Shown in pieces: positions 45,563 to 55,097 of a stretch of DNA of 64,000 nt. The translations under genes were made by a program, and so were the position numbers. The stretch covers positions 1-64,000 of the forward strand of contig JBDWGM010000066.1 in NCBI GenBank assembly GCA_039975755.1, written 5' to 3'. Numbering within the stretch: the stretch's first letter is position 1; the number at the start of each line of letters is the position of its first letter. The stretch is from JABSSA01 sp039975755. Its GTDB lineage: Bacteria > Pseudomonadota > Alphaproteobacteria > Rhodobacterales > Rhodobacteraceae. A model generated the notes under the pieces. It did no database searches, was not told the DNA's origin, and was given only the letters and a program-made list of their open reading frames with translations.

Positions 45563-45708
45563 TGAGGCCTATGTCGTGTGTCGTCAAATCGATTGAATTT
45601 GTTCGTTGTTGCAGGTTTTGCGGCGGGCCTGATGAAATCAATCACGCTCAGTTTCGGTGGGTTGACGCATTCGGGTAAAACTATTTTTAAAAATCTAAAG
45701 ATAACATC

Positions 45709-45739
45709 TTGAGATTCCAGTGACTGGAAGCTTTATCAG
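45709..45739 (+). promoter_or_regulatory. MerR/CueR-type copper-responsive promoter of copA
   Basis: TTGAGA (45709-45714) and TATCAG (45734-45739) are separated by 19 bases, the overlong spacer typical of MerR-family targets. In the spacer lies a near-perfect dyad TTCCAGTGACTGGAA (45715-45729; arms of seven around one base), similar to CueR/HmrR operators. The predicted start of transcription is about 13-22 bases before the candidate start codons of copA. Confidence 0.8.
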
Positions 45740-45759
45740 AGGGGATAAAGCTATTTCGG

Positions 45760-48243
45760 GTGCTGTCAGTGAACAAATCAAATTCGGTGTCTCTGTCTGT
45801 CCAAGGCATGAACTGCGCGTCCTGTGTCGGGCGGGTGGATCGCGCGTTGTCAGATGTCCCGGGTCTAAGCGATGTTTCGGTCAATCTGGCCACGGAAACC
45901 GCAACGATGTCGGTTGATGGACCGTCTCGCATCCTTGACGCATCTCAGGCGTTGAATGATCTGGGATACCCTGCCAGAGAATCCAGCGCCGTTTTGGCGG
46001 TGTCTTCAATGTCGTGCGCGTCCTGTGTGGGCCGTGTCGATACCGCACTTGGCAAAATTCCCGGTGTGCTGGATGTTTCAGTCAACCTTGCTTCGGAAAC
46101 GGCGACAGTCACGTTTTTGAACGGATCATTGGACCCGGCTGACTTAATCAGAGAAAGCGCAAATGCTGGTTATCCAGCAACCATCGCGCAAGCTGATCAA
46201 AATTCGGACCGAGTTGCCCGGCAAGCGCAAGATGCACGGGACCAAGGACGGCGTGCCCTGATTGCGGCGATTTTGACAGCCCCTGTTTTTGTTATGGAAA
46301 TGGGCGCGCATGTGTTTCCTGCAGTTCATATGTGGATCGCGCATTCGATCGGCATACAAAACGCTTGGGTTATTCAATTTATCCTGACGTCGATTGTCTT
46401 GTTTGGACCGGGGCGTCAGTTTTTTGTGAAAGGTGTGCCAGCACTGCTGAAACGCGCGCCTGATATGAACAGTCTTGTCGCTCTTGGGGCTGGTGCGGCC
46501 TGGAGCTTCTCTGTCGTGGCGACCTTTTTGCCATCCGTGTTCCCCGAAATTTCGCGGGCTGTCTATTTCGAGGCCGCCGCCGTTATTGTTGTGCTGATCC
46601 TTGTGGGCCGATGGCTTGAGGCCGGGGCCAAAGGGCGTACAGGCGCTGCGATACAGGCGCTTATCGGACTGCAAGCACGCCAAGCCCGTGTCCTGCGGGA
46701 TGGGCAGATGGTCGACACGGCTATCGAAGATTTAGTCGTCGATGACATCGTCGTCATTCGCCCCGGTGAACGTATACCTCTTGATGGTTTGATCACTGAG
46801 GGGCGTAGCAATGTCGATGAAAGCATGATCACCGGCGAACCCGTTCCTGTCGCCAAGGCCATTGGCGACCCCGTCACAGGCGGCACAGTCAATGGTACAG
46901 GCAGCTTGTCCGTGCGTGCCTTGCGCGTTGGCAATGATACAACTCTTGCCCAGATCATTCGCATGGTCGAAGATGCACAAGCCGCCAAGTTGCCGATGCA
47001 AGATTTGGTAAATAAAATTACCATGTGGTTCGTGCCCGCCGTGTTGGCACTGGCCGGCATTACGTTTCTGATTTGGCTGGTTTTCGGCGCTGCACCTGTG
47101 GTGGCATTTGCGTTGATTGCTGCAGTGTCCGTGCTGATCATCGCATGCCCATGCGCCATGGGATTGGCGACACCTACGTCGATTATGGTTGGAACCGGGC
47201 GCGCGGCTGAAATGGGTGTGCTGTTTCGAAAAGGTGATGCACTGCAAACGCTTAGCGAAGTTGACGTTATCGCGTTTGATAAGACCGGAACCCTGACCGA
47301 AGGCAAACCGGTTCTGACTGATCTTATGGTCACCAACGGACAAGAGCGCGCCGAAATACTGCGCCTTGTTGCGTCGGTTGAGGCGCAATCGGAACACCCA
47401 ATCGCCAGTGCAATTGTTCAGGTCGCGAAAGAAGAAAAGATCACCTTAGCATCCGTTTCGAATTTTCAGGCCGTTCCCGGTTTTGGGGCCCAAGCAGAAA
47501 TCGACGGAAAGCTGATCCGTGTCGGCGCAGATCGATTTATGGAGCAGGCAGGGATCGATACATCGTCTTTGGTGGCTGATGAACGCTCCTTGGCGCAACA
47601 AGGGCGCACTGCGCTTTATGCATCAGTCGATTCAGGTTTGGTTGCTGTTCTTGCCGTTTCCGATCCTTTGAAATCGTCCAGTGCATTTGTCATGCAGGCT
47701 TTGCAACAGCAGGGGATCGAAATTGCCATGATCACCGGCGATAAACCCGAATCTGCGCATACAGTGGCCAAAACCGTTGGGATTGATCATGTCATTGCGG
47801 GTGTGTTGCCTGACGGCAAAATGCAAGCGCTAGAGTCTTTGCGTGCAGGTGGCCGCAAGGTCGGGTTTGTCGGCGACGGGATAAACGATGCGCCAGCCTT
47901 GGCCAGTGCGGATGTCGGTGTTGCCATCGGTACGGGAACGGATGTCGCAATCGAAAGCGCAGATGTTATTTTGATGTCTGGCGACTTGCGTGGAGTAGTC
48001 AATGCTGTGGCCATTTCCGGGGCGACAATGCGCAACATTCGACAAAACCTGATCTGGGCGTTCGCATATAATGCCGCTTTGATCCCCGTAGCTGCCGGAG
48101 CGTTGTATCCAGCATTTGGAATACTTCTGTCGCCGATGTTTGCAGCCGGTGCGATGGCCTTGTCATCCGTTTCGGTTCTGACCAATGCCCTGCGGTTGCG
48201 TAAATTCCGCCCTGCTTTGGATGAGGCGACACAACACCTTTGA
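45760..48243 (+). CDS. copA: Copper-exporting P-type ATPase
   Basis: About 827 residues. Two N-terminal metal-binding domains, each with a CASC motif (GMNCASC near residue 17, SMSCASC near residue 85). Then come the P1B-ATPase core with the membrane CPC motif (C463-P464-C465), phosphorylated D507 in DKTGT, TGD and GDGINDAPALA hinge motifs, and the TGEP actuator loop. It pumps Cu(I) from the cytoplasm to the periplasm. The start is uncertain: GTG 45760 or GTG 45769 (the promoter leaves a very short leader with no clear ribosome site). cueR follows after 16 bases on the same strand. Confidence 0.96.
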   Translation: MLSVNKSNSVSLSVQGMNCASCVGRVDRALSDVPGLSDVSVNLATETATMSVDGPSRILDASQALNDLGYPARESSAVLAVSSMSCASCVGRVDTALGKIPGVLDVSVNLASETATVTFLNGSLDPADLIRESANAGYPATIAQADQNSDRVARQAQDARDQGRRALIAAILTAPVFVMEMGAHVFPAVHMWIAHSIGIQNAWVIQFILTSIVLFGPGRQFFVKGVPALLKRAPDMNSLVALGAGAAWSFSVVATFLPSVFPEISRAVYFEAAAVIVVLILVGRWLEAGAKGRTGAAIQALIGLQARQARVLRDGQMVDTAIEDLVVDDIVVIRPGERIPLDGLITEGRSNVDESMITGEPVPVAKAIGDPVTGGTVNGTGSLSVRALRVGNDTTLAQIIRMVEDAQAAKLPMQDLVNKITMWFVPAVLALAGITFLIWLVFGAAPVVAFALIAAVSVLIIACPCAMGLATPTSIMVGTGRAAEMGVLFRKGDALQTLSEVDVIAFDKTGTLTEGKPVLTDLMVTNGQERAEILRLVASVEAQSEHPIASAIVQVAKEEKITLASVSNFQAVPGFGAQAEIDGKLIRVGADRFMEQAGIDTSSLVADERSLAQQGRTALYASVDSGLVAVLAVSDPLKSSSAFVMQALQQQGIEIAMITGDKPESAHTVAKTVGIDHVIAGVLPDGKMQALESLRAGGRKVGFVGDGINDAPALASADVGVAIGTGTDVAIESADVILMSGDLRGVVNAVAISGATMRNIRQNLIWAFAYNAALIPVAAGALYPAFGILLSPMFAAGAMALSSVSVLTNALRLRKFRPALDEATQHL

Positions 48244-48259
48244 TTAACAGGAGTAGGTC

Positions 48260-48655
48260 ATGAATATCGGCGAAGTCGCATCGCGATCTGGATTGCCACC
48301 AAAGACTATCCGGTATTACGAAGACATTGGCCTGATCAATCCGATGCGCGGAGAAAATGGATATCGTGCATTCCGCGAAGAAGATTTGCACAAGCTGACT
48401 TTTCTAGGCCGCTCGCGGATGTTGGGGTTTTCCATCGAAGATTGCCGCACGTTATTGGCGTTGTATGAAGACCGGAACCGAGAAAGCGCTCAGGTGAAAT
48501 CTGTGGCCGAAGGACATTTGCGCCAGATCGACGATAAGATAGCCCAATTACAATCACTGCGCGGGACTTTGGCGCATTTGGTTCAATGCTGTCAGGGAGA
48601 TGACCGACCCGATTGTCCAATCTTGGAAGACCTGTCGGGACGACCAGCGGAATAG
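48260..48655 (+). CDS. cueR: Copper-responsive MerR-family regulator
   Basis: 131 residues. The N-terminal helix-turn-helix is NIGEVASRSGLPPKTIRYYEDIGLI, with the dimerisation helix downstream. The copper-binding loop has C111 and C119 (CCQGDDRPDCPI), matching C112 and C120 of E. coli CueR; the rhizobial name is HmrR. It binds the spacer dyad before copA and twists the promoter when Cu(I) is bound. It is cotranscribed with copA, so it should sense and reset its own level. Confidence 0.94.
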   Translation: MNIGEVASRSGLPPKTIRYYEDIGLINPMRGENGYRAFREEDLHKLTFLGRSRMLGFSIEDCRTLLALYEDRNRESAQVKSVAEGHLRQIDDKIAQLQSLRGTLAHLVQCCQGDDRPDCPILEDLSGRPAE

Positions 48656-48719
48656 GTGATCTTTCAACTGCATAGGTTGCGTGTCTGAGAATTGAAGCGT
48701 TGACCTCAATCTCTTTTTG

Positions 48720-49505
48720 TCATGCGGTCGTGCAAACGCTGTTCCAACCTTCTTCGCGTTCCATGGCGACGATCTCTTCAATCCTTTTGTCGCTGACTTT
48801 CCCCAGAATGACCGTACGGCCAATCACAAGAGCAGGCGTGCCAAACAATCCAAACACACGGGATACCGCAGCCGTGTCTTCAAGTTCTCGCAAAACTGCA
48901 GGGCTTTGCATGTCTTCGCGCAATTGTCGTTCGTCCACGCCCAGATCGTTTGAAAGCCGTGTCAGATACGAAAATGTAGGTGCAAAGGGCGTATTCATCA
49001 GGTGGGCATGAAAGGCGACGTAAGCACCTTGGCGTTTTGCGGCCAACGCTGCTTTTGCCGCCAAGACCGAATTCTCGCCCAGTAGTGGTAATTCATGCCA
49101 GGTTACAGAAACATCCGCTGATTTTGACATTTCGGATAAACGTTCAGTTTGAATGCGGCAGTAAGGGCAATAGTAATCCGAAAACGAAGCCATTGGCACA
49201 ACATTTTCCGCTTGGTCCGTTCCGGAAAATAAAGGGGTGCACAGATCAGCGGCCACGCGGTCGTCAGCGCGCTGTAACGCGGCACGTTTTTCAGGCGTGT
49301 TGTCTGCATCTAACCCTATGAATGGATCGAAATTTGCAATCGTGCTTTCACCCGCAACATACCGTCGAAATCCGCGCGGGCTTTCCATTGCTTCCAATGT
49401 CAGCGTTTCCCCTCGCAAATTGGGTAGATAGCGTAAGCCTGCATAGGCGGCACCAATAGCACCCAGCGTAAGCAGTGTGCTGCGTTTTTTCTGATCCATA
49501 GGCAT
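48720..49505 (-). CDS. DsbA-family thiol:disulfide protein
   Basis: 261 residues. N-terminal signal/anchor (LLTLGAIGAAYAGL). The thioredoxin-fold active site is YYCPYC near residue 112; the cis-proline loop is FGTPALVIGR. It exchanges disulphides in the periplasm. Start: either of two ATGs (codons 1 or 3) is possible, neither with a strong ribosome site. It faces cueR convergently (64-base gap); a role in periplasmic copper stress is possible but not shown. Confidence 0.88.
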   Translation of the reverse strand: MPMDQKKRSTLLTLGAIGAAYAGLRYLPNLRGETLTLEAMESPRGFRRYVAGESTIANFDPFIGLDADNTPEKRAALQRADDRVAADLCTPLFSGTDQAENVVPMASFSDYYCPYCRIQTERLSEMSKSADVSVTWHELPLLGENSVLAAKAALAAKRQGAYVAFHAHLMNTPFAPTFSYLTRLSNDLGVDERQLREDMQSPAVLRELEDTAAVSRVFGLFGTPALVIGRTVILGKVSDKRIEEIVAMEREEGWNSVCTTA

Positions 49506-49737
49506 ATAGTTACGTCATGTCCGGGCGAATTCAATTCTGCGGACGTCTAATGTGCCGAGTCGTGCGCGGTCAACTTTACATACGGATACAATGTCCGGCA
49601 CAGATGGCGAGACCGGGAATTCCTTGGATTAGAGCGGATTATTCTGCGTCGATCCAAGATCCCCTTCTGCGTAGGAATGGCGACCTTTCACAAAAGGCGG
49701 CTTGTTTGGGAAGGGTTTGCGTCGATAACCATATTTC
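49506..49737. other. Gene-free stretch before decayed genes
   Basis: No supported gene. It is the left part of a 760-base region between the DsbA-like and PHP genes that carries only remnants. Confidence 0.5.
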
Positions 49738-49920
49738 TTAGGGCACGACTTCAACAATTCTATCCGCATGCTCGAACGCTTCAGCACGAGGCGAGTCCTA
49801 ATCAATTGAGGCGCGTCCTTTGATAGACAAAGCAGAGCCTGTTTCGAAATCGGGAATGAACACCTGAACGCGTCCGTAGAATTCGATATTTCCGAGCGTA
49901 TAAAAGTCCGTTGCCGTCAT
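49738..49920 (-). pseudogene. Remnant of a pyridoxamine-phosphate-oxidase-type flavoprotein
   Basis: On the minus strand the reading gives TATDFYTLGNIEFYGRVQ then VFIPDFETGSALSIKGRASID, then a TAG (49798-49800), then 19 further codons (DSPRAEAFEHADRIVEVVP) to a TAA. The segment looks like the middle of the flavin-binding beta barrel of PNPOx-like proteins (TLGN...PDFETG...GRAEI-W-D...AF.GADR). The TAG falls where such proteins usually have a tryptophan (TGG), so a nonsense change fits. Both ends of the gene are missing. Confidence 0.5.
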
Positions 49921-49931
49921 CCGGCCTTTCA

Positions 49932-50137
49932 GCGGTGTGTGTCGGCAGTGTGCGACGCGTGATTTGTGGGTCCCCGACCTAGAAGCGGGAACATTCGATA
50001 TTGTGTTAGAAGACAATGAACCCGCGCCCTTACCAATCCATTTGGTACATGTGGAAGGGCGCCGCGCTGCAGCCAAAGTGCGATCCTTCATAGAGTTTGC
50101 AAAACTCCGCCTGCGTGAGAATTCAGCTTTGAATTAG
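49932..50137 (+). pseudogene. Remnant of a LysR-family regulator (C-terminus)
   Basis: The plus frame ends with LPIHLVHVEGRR and AAKVRSFIEFAKLRLR, a typical LysR effector-domain tail. The upstream piece AVCVGSVRRVI is in another frame and would align with the preceding LysR segment, so there is a frameshift near 49960. No N-terminal helix-turn-helix is present. It points away from the flavoprotein remnant: the two were probably a divergent pair that lost its centre. Confidence 0.7.
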
Positions 50138-50264
50138 GGCGTAAAAATCGAACCGGGCCTCGCGCGTGATGACCCAAGTTGAAGAATGCCTTGTCGAGCA
50201 GGGCAAAACATTTCTAACCTAGGATATGCAGACCGCGCGATTTGCGCTTAGTTCACGAGGCCCT

Positions 50265-51188
50265 ATGCACGATCCAGCCTTTTCAGCACCCGGTCGATTT
50301 TGGCGCGGCAACTTGCACACCCATTCCAATCGTTCAGACGGTGTAATTGCGCCGCAAGATGTGTGTCGCCGATATAAGGCGGAAGGGTATGATTTTATCG
50401 CACTGACGGACCATTTCGTTGGAGCATATGAGTATCCAATTGTTGATACGCGCCCTTTTCGCGATGATGAATTTACGACCATATTGGGTGCTGAATTGCA
50501 TTCAGGGGCGATGGAAAACGGTGAAATCTGGCACATTCTAGCTGTTGGATTACCCGACGATTTTGCACCGTCGCATTCGCCCGCTTTTTTGCCAGTCGAG
50601 GATCAAGAGACAGGCCCGGAAATCGCACAACGCGCGCGCGCCGCTGGCGCGTTTGTGGCCGTTGCTCATCCGGAATGGGGTGGGCTATCCCTTGCAGACG
50701 CGCGCAGTATTAGCGCCGCGCATGCTGTCGAGATTTACAATCACGGATGCCACATCGCGGCAGATCGGGGCGAAGGGTTCTGGCATTTAGATCGGCTTTT
50801 GGAGGAAGGTCGCCGCCTGACCATATGCGCGACCGACGATGCGCATTTTTATGAACCTGACCACTTTGGGGGCTGGACGATGGTCAAGGCAAAAGAAAAC
50901 ACGCCAGAGGCATTATTGGCCGCCTTAAAGGCAGGGCATTCATACGCCTCAACGGGCCCGGAAATTCGCGATGTGATTTGGGGGCGGGACACAGCCACCA
51001 TTCGAACAAGCGCATGTGCAACGGTGATCGTGCAGGGAAATGGATCGGCGGCAGTGGCCGTCCATGGTGAAAGCATGACCACATGCGAAGTGCCTTTGCA
51101 GCGATTTGAGAACAGCGATTGGATGCGCGCGACAGTCATTGACCGCGCGGGACATAGGGCATGGATCAATCCAGTTTGGAGAGTTTGA
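50265..51188 (+). CDS. PHP-domain metal-dependent hydrolase
   Basis: About 307 residues from ATG 50265; a second in-frame ATG at 50226 would add 13 residues, and both have poor ribosome sites. The metal signatures are GNLHTHSNRSDG (HxH), ALTDHF, VAVAHPEWGG and ATDDAHFYEPD, as in PHP/CehA-type phosphoesterases. The C-terminal ~70 residues form a beta domain. The family hydrolyses phosphoesters (sugar or nucleotide phosphates); the substrate is unknown. Confidence 0.82.
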   Translation: MHDPAFSAPGRFWRGNLHTHSNRSDGVIAPQDVCRRYKAEGYDFIALTDHFVGAYEYPIVDTRPFRDDEFTTILGAELHSGAMENGEIWHILAVGLPDDFAPSHSPAFLPVEDQETGPEIAQRARAAGAFVAVAHPEWGGLSLADARSISAAHAVEIYNHGCHIAADRGEGFWHLDRLLEEGRRLTICATDDAHFYEPDHFGGWTMVKAKENTPEALLAALKAGHSYASTGPEIRDVIWGRDTATIRTSACATVIVQGNGSAAVAVHGESMTTCEVPLQRFENSDWMRATVIDRAGHRAWINPVWRV

Positions 51189-51316
51189 TCCCATGACGTT
51201 TTGGGTGATCCAAGCGGTCATCTGGAGCGATGGGACGCGTGAGCGGTTCAACAAACTATTGCCGCGAAAAACATCTTAGATAGTATCGCGAATAAGTCGC
51301 TTAGAGAGGTTTACCG

Positions 51317-52540
51317 ATGGTCCTGAAAACGATGCATACTGTGCCACAAAAGATGTCCTATGATGTCGTTATTGTCGGCGGTGCAATTATGGGGTCATCG
51401 ACAGCATGGTTCTTGACAGAGAACCCGGATTTTGACGGTTCGGTCTTGGTCGTGGAGCGCGACCCAAGCTATGAAAAATGCTCCACAGCGCATACAAATT
51501 CCTGCATGCGCCAACAATATTCGACCGAGCTGAATGTGCGTATTTCGCAATTCGCAGCTGATTTCGTAAAGAACATCCGCAGCTATATGGGCGATGATGA
51601 ACGCGTACCCAATCTGTCCATCCGGTCCTTTGGCTATATGTATCTGGCTGACACCGAAAAATTTGCTGACGTATTGCGCGAAAATCAAAAAGTGCAAAAT
51701 GCAGCTGGGGCGGCCACGCAATTGATGACCGCAGATGAGATTTTGAAGACCTATCCGTTCTACAATGTTGACGACATCGTGCTTGGCTCGATCAACCTTG
51801 TCGATGAAGGGTACTGGGATGGGGCGGCTGTCTTTGACTGGTGGAAGAGACAAGCGCGCGAACGCGGGGTGGAGTATATATCCAACGAAGTGATCGCCAT
51901 GACCAAGAATGCGGCGGGAACACGGGTCGAGAGCGTCACATTGAAGTCGGGCGAAGTGATCGCTTGTGGGACCGTATTGAACGCCTCTGGCCCGCGCGCA
52001 GCACGTACCGCTCAGATGGCCGGCATCAACGCTCCGGTTGAGCCGCGCAAACGGTATTCTTGGGTGTTCAAAGCAGAGAAGCCCTTGGATCGCGATCTTC
52101 CCCTGACGATTGACCCATCGGGCGTGCATGTGCGCGAAAACGGCGGGGGTACCTATCAGTGCGGGGGGCATACTGACTACGATCCCGCAGTTGATTTTGA
52201 CGATTTCGCCATGGATCATTCGATTTGGCAAGATCACATATGGCCAATACTCGCGACCAGAATCCCGCAGTTCGAGGCCATCAAAGTGCAAAGCGAATGG
52301 GCCGGTCATTATTCGATGAACACGCTGGATCACAACGCTATTGTTGGTCCTCATCCTGAGGTCGAAAACTTCCACTTCCTGAATGGCTTTTCTGGCCACG
52401 GATTGCAGCAATCACCTGCGATGGGACGCGGTACTGCTGAATGGCTGACTTACGGCGAATATCGCACATTGGATCTGTCACCGTTCCAATTCGAACGCAT
52501 AACGAAGGAACAACCGATACTTGAGAAGGCCATTATTTGA
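51317..52540 (+). CDS. FAD-dependent oxidoreductase (DAO family)
   Basis: 407 residues. The FAD motif VVIVGGAIMGSSTAWFL is near residue 17, STAHTNSCMRQQYST follows, and the C-terminal flavin-contacting part is FLNGFSGHGLQQSPAMGRGTAEWL. It resembles sarcosine oxidase/FOXRED1-type amine oxidases. GAGAGG lies eight bases before the ATG. The amine substrate cannot be assigned. Confidence 0.88.
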   Translation: MVLKTMHTVPQKMSYDVVIVGGAIMGSSTAWFLTENPDFDGSVLVVERDPSYEKCSTAHTNSCMRQQYSTELNVRISQFAADFVKNIRSYMGDDERVPNLSIRSFGYMYLADTEKFADVLRENQKVQNAAGAATQLMTADEILKTYPFYNVDDIVLGSINLVDEGYWDGAAVFDWWKRQARERGVEYISNEVIAMTKNAAGTRVESVTLKSGEVIACGTVLNASGPRAARTAQMAGINAPVEPRKRYSWVFKAEKPLDRDLPLTIDPSGVHVRENGGGTYQCGGHTDYDPAVDFDDFAMDHSIWQDHIWPILATRIPQFEAIKVQSEWAGHYSMNTLDHNAIVGPHPEVENFHFLNGFSGHGLQQSPAMGRGTAEWLTYGEYRTLDLSPFQFERITKEQPILEKAII

Positions 52541-52733
52541 TCTATGCTTAAATTGTTGATGGCTTAGTTTGATAAGGCGCACATCTGAGCCTGATACGCT
52601 TTGAGGCGAAAGACATGCCGGAGCTCAGTTTGACTAATGCTACGCGATGGACAAATGTTGGATATGCGGCACTGATGCAAAGAGGTTGCGCTATCTTGAT
52701 TAGTTTTCCCATCTCTCAATTGTTTTCCGCGAT

Positions 52734-53312
52734 ATGTCACTGATATTCATAATTGGTCCGCCTGCGGTCGGAAAGATGACTGTCGGCCAAGAACTCGCTG
52801 AGCGTACGGGCTTCAAGCTTTTCCACAATCATGTCGCGATAGAAATGGTTGTTCCCTATTTTAGCTATGGCAGTCCAAAAGGGCGCGGTCTTGTGAACCA
52901 GATCAGGCGTGCGTTCTTTGATGCGTTCGCTGCGGATAAGGGGAACGGTTACATCGTTACCTTCGTTTGGGCCTTCGAAGAGCCGGGGGAACGCGAATAT
53001 CTTGAAGGGATTTCCGAACAGTTTCAGGCTGCCGACCATGACGTATTTTGGGTCGAACTTGAGGCGACGTTCGAAGAACGCCTGGTGCGAAACCGCAGCG
53101 AGAACAGATTGGCCTGCAAGCCGACCAAGCGGGATATCGACTGGTCAGACGGACACATTCGTGAGGTCGAAGAAAAGCATCGGTTTAATTCAATAGAGGG
53201 CGAGATCGCGTACGAAAACTACCTGCGGATTGAAAATTCGAACCGTTCTGCATCGGAAGTTGCCAAACAGATTTGCGCGTTCTTTGATCTGGATGGCAAA
53301 AGGGCGTCCTAA
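52734..53312 (+). CDS. P-loop kinase-like protein (AAA_33 type)
   Basis: 192 residues. Walker A is FIIGPPAVGKMTVGQ near residue 7, a shikimate/nucleoside-kinase-like P-loop with T following. A helical lid follows (EATFEERLVRNRSENR). Most such proteins are small-molecule or tRNA kinases with unknown substrates. No ribosome site is visible before the ATG. It stands alone between the FAD oxidoreductase and the large operon. Confidence 0.75.
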   Translation: MSLIFIIGPPAVGKMTVGQELAERTGFKLFHNHVAIEMVVPYFSYGSPKGRGLVNQIRRAFFDAFAADKGNGYIVTFVWAFEEPGEREYLEGISEQFQAADHDVFWVELEATFEERLVRNRSENRLACKPTKRDIDWSDGHIREVEEKHRFNSIEGEIAYENYLRIENSNRSASEVAKQICAFFDLDGKRAS

Positions 53313-53645
53313 CCGTCTGCTTGTCCGGCAGCGCAGAACCAACCATTCATTGAGAAATGGCTAAGGTCCGTTGTGCCCGTTCTGTGTCGGTTTCGACTGC
53401 CTCGCATGATGGGAACTGGCGCTTGCCTATGTTGGCTTAAGCGACTGTCTGCGCAAAGAAAAGTTCACGATCTTTGATCAATTCCATCACGTTTAAAATA
53501 CCATTCATCTTTGCATCGATTTGAACACGAAGTCCGTATTTCGGCCTTCTTTGAAACACGTGCCAGCCTGAAACCCTTGGTCATCTGTTCAAGGTCAAGA
53601 AACACATACAGGCACAAAGCCTCTTTGGGTCGGAGGAACGTCCGG
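53313..53645. other. Promoter region of the kinase/GTPase operon
   Basis: 333 bases without a gene. The frame of the kinase is open from 53511 but lacks domain character there. The GGAGG ribosome site of the operon's first gene is at 53632-53636. I see no clear -35/-10 pair that I would defend. Confidence 0.5.
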
Positions 53646-55082
53646 TTGAAAGATATCTCAGAAGAAAACAACGCTGATACTGGCAAGACTTACGGGGACG
53701 AATTGGCCCCTGGCACGTCGCTTTGCCATGGTCAGTACACGATTAAAAAGTACATCAATTCAGGTGGGTTTGGCGTAACCTATCTGACATCTGACAGCCT
53801 TGAGCGCAAAGTTGTCATCAAAGAGTGCTTTCCAAATGCAATGTGCTGCCGTGCGGGCGAAATCGTGCGATTGCGGTCACGGTCATATGTGCAGGATTTC
53901 GAGCAAGTCGTTGAATTGTTCGAAAAAGAAGCACGAGCTTTGGCGCAATTGCAGCATCCCAACATTGTTGGCGTGCATCAGATATTCAAGGACAATGGCA
54001 CGGCTTATATGGCCTTGGATTTTGTTGACGGTCTTGATCTTCTCGATGTGTTGGAAACCCAACCAGAGCTGTTAAAACCCGATGATATCAAACGCCTTTT
54101 GCTCAAGTTGTTGGAAGCACTGAGTTACGTACATTCTAACGGAATTCTGCATCGTGACATATCGCCTGACAACATCCTGTTAGATCAATCTTTTGAACCC
54201 GTTTTGATTGACTTTGGCGCCGCGCGTGCAAGTGCGACGCGGGCCAGCCGCATCTTGTCGCGGGTCCACACAGTTAAGGACGGGTACTCACCTCAGGAAT
54301 TCTACTTTGCGGGCAGTGAGCAGTCTGCATCCAGCGATCTTTACGCTTTGGCTGCCACTTTTTACCATTTGATTACTGGCGCACCTCCGACAAATAGCAA
54401 TGTGCGCTTGGGGTCCGTTGCGGAAAACGCGCCTGATCCATACGAACCATTGCGGGGACGCTTTCCGGCCTATGATTCAAGGTTCTTGGGTTCCATCGAC
54501 CAGTGCTTGAACCTGTTTGCAAAGGACCGGATCGCAAGTGCTGCGATTTGGCGTGACGAAATTGATGATGCGCGCCGGTACGAAGTGCATCGCGCCAAAA
54601 TCGAAAGCGATGACGACATTGATGCAAAGATTGCGCGGATGGTTGAACAAAATCGACGCGCTCTCGCGGAAGAGGCAAAGACGCCTACGGTCGTCGAACC
54701 GGAGCTGACAAGCCCACAGGTAGAAGATCCTAAGACGGCGGCTGAACGTAAATACTGGGCGATGCTCAGAGAAGATTTGTCTGATTTTTACGACGCTGTC
54801 GAAGAACAAGATTCTGACATCGAAGATGCCGTTGAAGTCGAAACGCAGGATGCAACCGAACAGGGTGTGAAACCTGTGTCAGCCGTAGTTCCAAAACGGC
54901 CGCAAAATCCTACGCCGATCGACGAGGCATTGCTGAACAATAAGTTCCTCCGAGAACCGAACTTGGACGGTTTTAAAAACACCTCAGGCATACCGAATGT
55001 TCACCAGCGTCGAAAGTCGCTGGCGTCGCTGTTGCCTTGGTCCGGTCGCGGCAAAATCGATGCTGAGCAGAATCAAACATAG
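53646..55082 (+). CDS. Ser/Thr protein kinase (first gene of the kinase-GTPase operon)
   Basis: 478 residues if translation starts at TTG 53646, which has GGAGG nine bases upstream; earlier codons show no domain. The kinase domain (about 31-290) is complete: glycine loop NSGGFGV (38-44), catalytic lysine K59 in VVIKECFP, HRD with D171 in HRDISPDN, and DFGAA with D189; GYSPQEFY stands where APE lies. The 190-residue tail is acidic, Glu/Gln-rich and probably disordered. No membrane helix, so it is cytoplasmic. It should phosphorylate proteins recognised by the FHA protein encoded next, reversed by the PP2C protein. Confidence 0.93.
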   Translation: MKDISEENNADTGKTYGDELAPGTSLCHGQYTIKKYINSGGFGVTYLTSDSLERKVVIKECFPNAMCCRAGEIVRLRSRSYVQDFEQVVELFEKEARALAQLQHPNIVGVHQIFKDNGTAYMALDFVDGLDLLDVLETQPELLKPDDIKRLLLKLLEALSYVHSNGILHRDISPDNILLDQSFEPVLIDFGAARASATRASRILSRVHTVKDGYSPQEFYFAGSEQSASSDLYALAATFYHLITGAPPTNSNVRLGSVAENAPDPYEPLRGRFPAYDSRFLGSIDQCLNLFAKDRIASAAIWRDEIDDARRYEVHRAKIESDDDIDAKIARMVEQNRRALAEEAKTPTVVEPELTSPQVEDPKTAAERKYWAMLREDLSDFYDAVEEQDSDIEDAVEVETQDATEQGVKPVSAVVPKRPQNPTPIDEALLNNKFLREPNLDGFKNTSGIPNVHQRRKSLASLLPWSGRGKIDAEQNQT

Positions 55083-55097
55083 AAAATTGGGTGAAAC

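Noticed and set aside
46563..47336. Long minus-strand open frame inside copA (257 codons)
   Set aside because: Antisense to an obvious P-type ATPase; low-complexity Ser/Thr/Ala/Pro composition is typical of shadow frames.
50138..50264. Intact LysR gene upstream of the PHP gene
   Set aside because: Only the C-terminal part of a LysR protein is readable (to 50137), with a frameshift, so it is listed as a remnant.
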